Below are positions 52,931 through 61,900 of a stretch of 64,000 nt of DNA, one piece after another. Both the position numbers and the translations under genes were made by a program. This DNA comes from Vibrio sp. DW001. GTDB lineage: Bacteria; Pseudomonadota; Gammaproteobacteria; Enterobacterales; Vibrionaceae. The notes under the pieces were generated by a model, which was not told where the DNA came from, searched no databases, and saw only the letters and a list, made by a program, of their open reading frames with translations. Position 1 is the first letter of the stretch, and every line of letters starts with the position of its first letter. Location: NCBI RefSeq assembly GCF_029016285.1, contig NZ_CP091975.1:2108001-2172000 (forward strand), written 5' to 3'.

Positions 52931-55789
52931 TCATGTTAGATACGCGCTAATATCTACGTCATCAATTTGCTCTGGCTGTAAGTACTCATCAGCAAAACGT
53001 TTATAAACCCCTGAACTTACAAACAATGCGAACAGATCAGAATCAATATGTTCATCTTTCGCCATAAAACTCATTATTTTGATCGACTCAGACAGTGTTT
53101 TTGCTTTTTTGTATGGGCGGTCTGAACTGGTGAGTGCTTCAAAAATATCGGCAATAGCCATCACTTTTGCCGTCATCAGCATCTCAGAGCCCATCAGCCC
53201 CATAGGATAGCCTTCACCATTCATCTTCTCATGGTGGCCTCCTGCAATTTTTGCCACATTTCGCATATGTTGTGGAAAAGGTAATGATTCCAAAATATGG
53301 ATGGTTTGAACAATGTGATCGTTGATGATAAACCGTTCTTCTTCCGTTAATGTGCCGCGTTGAATGCCTAAGTTATATATTTCTCCCCTATTCGCTTGAT
53401 ACTGAGTCGGCTTCATTGTGAACCTATCATCAGGTATATGCTCTCCATCCCAATCAATAAGATGCTCGGATCGATCACTCAGTAATTTCTCTTCAGTTGG
53501 ATATTCATCACTTACAGTGTGCTGTTTCATTTCTACTGATGAGATACCAAGTTGTTTACTCAAGGTTCTAGTCCAGGTTCGAGATGCAATTTCATTTAAC
53601 CTATCCAGATCTGATTGTGTGACAAACTCTGTACCAATATTAAGTCGAGCTACAAATTCAAAATCTTGATTTAACTGGTCACATTTTTCTATTAGTTGCT
53701 CTCGCCATCCGGCTGGGTACGATTGCACCAAAGACGTCAACATCGTGATTTCTTCATCGCGTTTGATAACCTCGAAGCGCATTCTTACTTCGTGGATTCG
53801 GTTATAGATCGCTTCCAGTTTGGTAGCTTTGTCGACCACGTGTTCAGGAGTCGTGATTTTTCCGCAATCATGTAACCAACTCGCCATTTTCAATTCTTGC
53901 CACTCTTTCAAATTGAGCGAAAAGTGGTCAAATGGCGGTAATGTAGACTCCTGAGCCGCGCGAGTTAACAACTCTGTTAGTATTGGAACCCGTTGACAAT
54001 GATTACCTGTATAAGGGGACTTTTTATCTAATGACCCAGCAATCACTTTAATAAATGAATCCAAAAGCGCTTGCTGGGCAGCCATCATAGAGTGCGTTTC
54101 AATTGTAACCGATGAAAAACCGAGTAACGAGTCTAAATAGTCAGCAAATCGTTCGTACTGAGCCTGCGCTTTGCCATCGTCATACAACACACCAAATGAT
54201 CCAATCACAACTCCTTCACGGTCTTTTAACGGTATAGCGACAACCTGACTTGTTTGATTATCCTTCCAATCAATATCCAAATTTGGAAGTTCGTTAGCTT
54301 GAAATATATGGTGTTTCTTTTCAATGAATATCTGACGAATAAATTGGCCTGACTCAGCAACAGGCACCTTCGCGTCTAATGTTCGACTTATATCGCCTTC
54401 TGTTGCCCCTTCCCACCAAACGTATTTAGGTACTAAGCATTTGTTCTCTGTGTCCAATAAATAAAGAAAAACCCCATTGGCTTCTGCTGCGTTAATCGTA
54501 TCGCGACAAACTAGCTCTAGCAGCGCCTCTAAGTTTTCTTCGTGTGCGATGTTATGTGTTAAAGAAATAAATCGGCTAATGGTGTTTTGAGTGGCGGCTT
54601 GAGCGTTATTGAGATCTTGAATCTCTTTTATGTAGCTTTGTGAGTCAATCGGAGTTGAAAAATTAAAACTCTCAATCTCTTTCGCTTTTTTCGTCGCCAT
54701 TTTAATTGGTTTAGAAATAGAGCGAGAAGCTAAGTAAATAACAGGTAACATCAGAGCAAAAACCAATAGTGAGCCAAATAGTGTCTGCCGTTTAATTAGT
54801 CCTCCTTGATCAAACAACTCTGAGGCTTTTGCCGCCATTAGCAAATGAACATGATCACTGTTAAGCGGTTTTAGCGTAATAATTTCACCGAACCAACGCT
54901 CATTATCAAACTCGAATAGCCCTAACTTTCCATCGCGGCGATATTGATCAATAGCGAATGGAACTAAAGGGTTCTCAAATTTTTCTAAGTTCGATAACGA
55001 CGCATGAGACGAAAGTTCAGAGCGAGAAGCATCGCTATAAGCAAAAACCGTCTTGGAATCGTCGTAAAGCACTCGTATCGACGATTTGTTGGTTAGCGTA
55101 TCGGTTAACGAATCGCGTAAACCTGCAAGCAACACTTCCGCAGCAACAACCGCTCCGTTATTACTCGCTCGATAAATAGCGATACCCGCTTCATTGACGC
55201 CTCTAAGCAATTTTGGTTCTGAAATTAGGTTTTTATCTTGCACCGCATTTTGAAATGGGTGTTGTTTGTTAAATAACTCAGTTTTTGAAGCGCCAACGTG
55301 TTCGGTGAAAACTAACGACGAATTGAAGCCTTTAATACGAACAAAATTAGATCTTCGATGAGTGACGACAAAAATGGTCTCTTCTCGCAACCCCATACGT
55401 TTTCTCATCTCACTATCTTTCACCCGCATCACGAAAAAAACATCACCATCTGGATAATAAATAGAATACGAGGTGATATGCGTATATTCAGTAAGCAAAT
55501 GAGCAATTTCTGGTAGCGAGTTTTCGCGGCTTTCGGCTGTTTGAGCTTCAACGATACTACCCTTTGAAAACGTTCCAACTGCGGTAAAAGCCGCACCATA
55601 ATGCGCGCTCATTTGACTTCGTGTTTGAGCCGCGATCCTATGAAATACATTTCCATTGGCTTCAAAGATGACGTCCGTTAATCCTTTATTGGTTAACCAA
55701 ATTTGAACGCCGGAGACCATAACAACGATCATAATAATCACAGTGGTAATATGAACATGAATAGGGAATGTCCTACGTGTATTCTTCAT
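52931..55789 (-). CDS. HD-GYP c-di-GMP phosphodiesterase with membrane sensor and GAF domain
   Basis: A 952-residue membrane protein. TM1 is at about 13-32 and a periplasmic dCache-like sensor at about 35-330. TM2 is at about 335-355, then HAMP (SRSISKPIKMATKKAKEIES), a GAF domain (about 405-555) and HD-GYP (about 575-935). The catalytic pair is His640-Asp641 (WLHDCGKI), and the GYP signature is HHEKMNGEGYP (852-862). About 150 extra residues lie between the HD and GYP halves, more than usual. It should hydrolyse c-di-GMP in response to an extracellular signal. It is divergent from the adhesin gene, with 177 bases between the starts. Confidence 0.93.
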   Translation of the reverse strand: MKNTRRTFPIHVHITTVIIMIVVMVSGVQIWLTNKGLTDVIFEANGNVFHRIAAQTRSQMSAHYGAAFTAVGTFSKGSIVEAQTAESRENSLPEIAHLLTEYTHITSYSIYYPDGDVFFVMRVKDSEMRKRMGLREETIFVVTHRRSNFVRIKGFNSSLVFTEHVGASKTELFNKQHPFQNAVQDKNLISEPKLLRGVNEAGIAIYRASNNGAVVAAEVLLAGLRDSLTDTLTNKSSIRVLYDDSKTVFAYSDASRSELSSHASLSNLEKFENPLVPFAIDQYRRDGKLGLFEFDNERWFGEIITLKPLNSDHVHLLMAAKASELFDQGGLIKRQTLFGSLLVFALMLPVIYLASRSISKPIKMATKKAKEIESFNFSTPIDSQSYIKEIQDLNNAQAATQNTISRFISLTHNIAHEENLEALLELVCRDTINAAEANGVFLYLLDTENKCLVPKYVWWEGATEGDISRTLDAKVPVAESGQFIRQIFIEKKHHIFQANELPNLDIDWKDNQTSQVVAIPLKDREGVVIGSFGVLYDDGKAQAQYERFADYLDSLLGFSSVTIETHSMMAAQQALLDSFIKVIAGSLDKKSPYTGNHCQRVPILTELLTRAAQESTLPPFDHFSLNLKEWQELKMASWLHDCGKITTPEHVVDKATKLEAIYNRIHEVRMRFEVIKRDEEITMLTSLVQSYPAGWREQLIEKCDQLNQDFEFVARLNIGTEFVTQSDLDRLNEIASRTWTRTLSKQLGISSVEMKQHTVSDEYPTEEKLLSDRSEHLIDWDGEHIPDDRFTMKPTQYQANRGEIYNLGIQRGTLTEEERFIINDHIVQTIHILESLPFPQHMRNVAKIAGGHHEKMNGEGYPMGLMGSEMLMTAKVMAIADIFEALTSSDRPYKKAKTLSESIKIMSFMAKDEHIDSDLFALFVSSGVYKRFADEYLQPEQIDDVDISAYLT

Positions 55790-55966
55790 CTAATATCAAG
55801 GCCTATTTATTCTTAGAGATAAATTTAGAATAGTTGCAATTGATTGAGTCGGCAGCATTTCATCTTACTTTCGCTGTTTTTTCCTTAAAAGTTATTCAAT
55901 TAGCTAGCGGAACCCCTAGTGTTGTACTTAAATTAAACCCATGCTGTTACATTATTTATGGGTTAA

Positions 55967-58900
55967 ATGAATATGAAGAATAAAGGTAAAAATACAATTG
56001 ATTCAGGTGTGCGTACCAAGAAACAACTTAACGTATCAACAGTGCAGCGACGAGGAAAAAACAAGAAAAAAAAAGTAAGATTATTCTCCACGCTCAATGT
56101 TAATGTGCCGATCCTACAACAATTGATATTAATTTTGCCATCACTCGCGCGAGCTTCTGAAAATGAAGTGCTCACTAGCACTAGTGAGCATTCAGTCGTT
56201 CCATCAATATCTGACGATACTGATGTCACAACACCCGCTAACACGTTAGATAATACAGCCAATGATACCGCTTCAGCTCAGCACGAGACTTCTCATCACG
56301 TCACCGAGCAAGTTAAGAGTGAAGCAACAGCGAAACCAGCCTCATCCACGGCTCACTCTTCGCATCACTTGGCAGAGCATTCTCACCCTCAAGTACACCA
56401 TATTCCTGCAACGACTATTGCTTCACTAAACTCGGTCTCGGCACCTCACGACACGCAGTCACCACTAACTAATGCACCTCAGCCGCCAATTCACGCAGTA
56501 GACCCAATTGTATTCAAAACAGAAACGATACAAGGTATTTATGGCAGCCTCAAAGTGGATGCGAATGGCGGGTATACATTTACCCTTACCCCAAATTCGC
56601 CGGAATACATTCTGCTGCAAAACCATCAAACAGGAACCGATAGCTTTACGCTTCACCTTTCAAATGGTGCTAAGGTAATTGTTCAAGTACCCGTTGCAGG
56701 TAAGGAAGATACGCCGGCGATTTTTGGTGATTTGTCAGGCGCGGTCACCGAAGACAAACAGGTTAACTCTCAAGGCTTCCTGACCACCAACGGAAAAATA
56801 GATGTTCTCGATCCTGACCAAAATGAAAGTGGGCTTCAAGCTGAAACCCTTGTTGGAAAATTCGGTGTTTTTACCATTGATAAACAAGGTCACTGGCAGT
56901 ACAACGTTAATAACTCACAATCTACAATTCAAGCACTTACTAACCCAGATCACGCGATAGAAAGCTTTACCGTCCATACCATCGATGGCACTCCACAAAC
57001 ACTGCAGATGGTAATATGTGGAACCGATGACAATGCAGTGATCACAGGGAAGGATTCTGGTTTAATCATTGAAGATGGTCACATTCAGGCAATGGGACAA
57101 CTTAATGTAACCGATGCTGATTCAGGACAAAGCCATTTTCAAGCGGGTGATTTGGTTGGCTTGTTTGGCAATCTCCACCTTACCGAAGGAGGCTCTTGGA
57201 GCTACGATTTAGACAATAACAACCCGCAAGTGCAAGCCTTATCTAAAGGGAAAACCGCTACTGATACCATTACTGTGCACTCTGTAGATGGCACTCCTCA
57301 TCAAATTGTCATTAACATCAATGGAGCAAATGACAAAGCAATGATCGGAGGTTCGTCATCTGGCATTGTTAAAGAAACCCTCCAGCAAAGCACCAGCGGC
57401 ACACTGACTATTTCTGATATCGACACTAACGAAGCGCACTTCTCTAACACCGATATTCCTGGCGCGCTAGGAACTCTGCACCTAAACGACAATGGCACAT
57501 GGACTTATTATTTAGATAACACTAACCCAACCGTTCAGGCGTTAGGCAACGGCTCAACAACAACCGATACAATAACGATTCACTCTGCTGATGGTACACC
57601 GCATCAAGTATCCATTACGATCAATGGAACAAACAATACTGCAACTATCACGGATACAGAAACTAGTAGTGTTGTAAGAGGTGTCACCGAAGACCGAGGC
57701 TACATAGACCCCCATTATCAACTGCATTATGACGGTCAGCTAAATATTCAAGACCCCGATGTGGGTGAAGCACAATTTGACTCAAATATTGGTCCACAAA
57801 CCATTCAAGGTATTGGCTATGACACCAAATTAGGTGGGCACATATTGCTTATGCGAGATGGCCATTACACCTACACACTAGACAATCGTAATATCCAAAA
57901 CCTTGCCGAGGGTGAAGTAAAACAAGACTCAGTTGTCATTCGATCTGTTGATGGAACAACACACACTATAGAACTATCAGTCCATGGCACAAACGATAAA
58001 CCAACTATTGCTGCGCAATCGCACTCGGTTACCGAAGATGGGCAATTACTCCAAGGTCAAATGGTCGGCACAGATATCGATCATGGTGCCCAGTTAACTT
58101 ATTCAGTAGCAAATTCTGTAGATGGATTGACCTTAAATAAAGACGGTAGCTACAGCTTTGATCCTTCGAATAGTACCTACCAACATCTGGCAGATAAACA
58201 AACTCAAACCCTTACGATTCCAGTCACAGTCACTGATGAGCACAACAGCAGCTCAACAGAAAACCTGACGATTACTATTACTGGTACTAGTGATGCCGCC
58301 ATTATTGGTGGTGTGGATACGGGTTCTGTCATTGAAAAAACAGCGGGTGATAATATGTCACCCGATTTTGCTCACCCGGGGATAGCAACACTGGGAAATA
58401 GTGTTTTATATGCCGATGGTCAATTAACAGTGATTGACCCTGACACGGGGGAGCAAGGTTTTGCTGCTCATACTAATGCTTATAACTATCACGGTACTTA
58501 CGGTGATTTAATTCTAAACACGGATGGCAGTTGGCATTACGTTGCTGACGCAGGCAGTGTCAGTCATATTGGTGGAAGACCAACAACCAGAGGGACGGCT
58601 ATCGACCAACTTGGTGAAGGTGAAATATTAACTGACGCCATCACTGTCCACTCTATAGATGGCACTACGCACGATATTGTAATTACCATAAACGGTAGCA
58701 ATGACCGTCCCTATTGCTCTTCAGAAGTACAACTAAATTCAGGGAAAGAAGACTTAACTCAGACCATCACAACCAGTGAACTGCTTTCGAATAGCGTAGA
58801 TGTTGATGCAAACGATGCCGGTAAACTTTCTGTCGCTAACCTTCATGCCGATCATGGTTCAATACGGGATAATCACGACGGTACTTTCACTTTTACTCCC

Positions 58901-61900
58901 CACCATAATTACAACGGTAACATCCATTTTACCTATGATGTCGTCGATGCACATAGTGGCACCACTCATACTGGTGCAAATACAACGATTACTGGTACTC
59001 CAGATCAAGCAATTATTACTGAGGTGACAACAGGAAGCGTGACTGAAGATGGCACGCATGCCACTCACAACAACGGCATCACTACAGAGCTGGCAAATGG
59101 ACAACTTCAAGTCATTGACCCCGACAGCGGTGAAAATAAATTCCAATACAGTCAGTTTGGTGAAACCTCTATTCACGATCCATTTGGTGGCATGTTGCGA
59201 ATCGACAGCGCCGGAAATTGGGGTTATAGCGTTGACAACGCGGCTCTACAACACCTTGATCAAGGACAGACTGAAACGGTGGTGTATCGTGTTCATAGTT
59301 ATGATGGGACTGCTTACGATCTGCATATTGATGTCATCGGAACCAACGACGTTCCAACGGTGAATAAAGTCGTTCTCAGCAACGGAACAGAAGATACACA
59401 TTATCAAATGCAGGCAAGTCAATTTGGGTTCACCGATGTCGACACCGGAGACACGTTGCACTCGATTTCAATTACAGAGCTACCACCAGCGGCACAAGGT
59501 AAGTTTGTTCTTGACGGGCATGACATCTCATCAGGTCAGAGCATTGCCACCGCAGACATCAGTAAACTTCAATTCGTCCCCGCGCAAGATTTCAATGGTG
59601 ATGTTCAGTTTAAGTACACCGTCAATGATGGTCATGTAGACTCACAGAAAGCGACGAATACTCTTCACATAGATGCCGTTAGCGACGCCGCAAAAATTAC
59701 AGGGACAGATACTGGTGATGTGCATGAAGGACACACTTTTACGGCGCCAGACGGCAGTATGTCTGGTTCGAGGGTGAACGATCGATCGCCCGATCATCAG
59801 CATCACAATACTGGCAAATTATGGAATGATCAGATCCATACCAAGGGCCACCTTAATATCCACGATGCCGATAGTGGTGAAGCCCACGCCCAAAATGGTA
59901 TTTACCACGGAAATTATGGTCAGGTGATATTGCAAGAAAACGGTGATTGGAGCTATTACGCTTCAATAGGCCAAGATTCAACGGGTAGAGCAATTGATAA
60001 ACTCGGTCAGGGACAAAACCTAACCGATACAGTCACAATCAAGTCAGCGGACGGTACAACTCATAACATTGTTATCACAATTCATGGCAGTAATGACCGC
60101 CCGTATTGTTCATCAGAAGTACAACTTAACACCGGCACAGAAGATACCCGCCAAACCATCACTATCGCACAATTGCTGCAAAATACTGTCGATGTCGATA
60201 ACAACGATGCTGGGCTACTTACTATAGAAAATTTGCATGCTGATCATGGTTCAATTGCAATTAATTCAGATGGTAGCTTTTCATTTACACCGGAGAAAAA
60301 TTACAACGGTAATGTCCACTTTTCATATGATGTTAGGGATGCACATGGTGGAGTGACCCATACAGGAGCAATCACCTCACTAGGCGCGATCAACGATAAC
60401 CCTGATAATGTTCCTATTGTTGATTCTGTAACAGAAGACACAGATACGCACCATACTATAAATTTACTTGCAGGTGCCACTGATGTTGATGGTGATGTCT
60501 TATCTATTAGTCAGATACAGGCTTCATTTGAAGGCAGTACTGGCAAGTTACCTCAAGGTGTCATAATAGCGAGCGATGGTCATTCGTTGATCATTGATAG
60601 CCATGCTCAAGTATTTCAGCACCTAGGAGATGGTGAGAAATCCGATGTCGTTGTCCATTACATGATTGATGATAATCATGGTGGGCAAACCCCTGCCATT
60701 GCCACCATAACCATGGTCGGCACAGACGATAAAGCCACGCTTGCTTCCAACGTTATTCAGATGACAGAAACACAAGCACTTAATAGCGCACAACACGGCT
60801 ATGGTGGCAGATTACAATTAGTCGATCCAGATACTGGTGATAATACCCAGTTTGTATTTAGTGGACAATACATAGGGCAAGGGTATGCCCCTGGTGATCT
60901 AACTGTTTGGCCTGATGGTTCATACCAATTTAGATTACAAGGCGCATTAAACCGCCACGCTGATGACCTTGTTGCAAGTTTACATGCTGGCGAATCGAAA
61001 GAATTCCCTTATGAGATAAAAACGTCAGATGGGCAAACTCTGACGGTGATGGTTAAAGTAACCGGTGAAGATAGCAACGCGAGTATTCATGTATCGATGC
61101 CAAATTTATTGCCTGCTAATCAATCTGTTATTGAAGAACATTTTGTTCCAGCGAGCACCACGAACCTCTATGCTGGCGGGCGTTTACAAGTGATGGACCC
61201 TGACCATGATCAATCTTATCTACAAGCGGAAACCGTCAATACTGCACACCATGGACAGTTCAAAATCAGCGCTAATGGCAGATGGAACTACACCATTGAT
61301 AACTCCATAGATGAAGTACAAAAACTCGGTGCCGGTGAATCATTTACCGAAACTCACACTGTTCATTCCTTAGATGGTACTGCCAGCCAACTGCTCACCG
61401 TAACCGTTCAGGGAACCAACGATGCACCAGTAGTTTCAGCGCAAGTTAAATTAGCACCAGGAATAGAAGATACCGATATTCAGCTAAACAAGTCCGATCT
61501 TCTTTCAAATGCTACAGACATCGATCACAACGACATAGGGCACTTAAACATAACCAACTTAGTCGCTGATCACGGCGTCATTGTTGATAACAAAGATGGG
61601 ACATTTAACTTCCACCCCGATACTAACTATAACGGGCAGGTGCATTTTTCTTATGACGTCATCGATGGACATAGCGGTGTAGCACACACAGGCGCAAGTA
61701 CCACATTAACAGCAGTCAATGATACCGCTGTATTTTCAGTAAACGATACCGGATCGGTAAAAGAGGATGTCCACGTTCAAGGTGACTCTCAACATACTGT
61801 GGCAGTATCGGGAGTACTAATTGTTTCCGACCCTGACTCAGGGGAAAGTGAATTCGTCGCCAACCGAAATGTACATGCGGTGAGTGACCAATTTGGCGGT

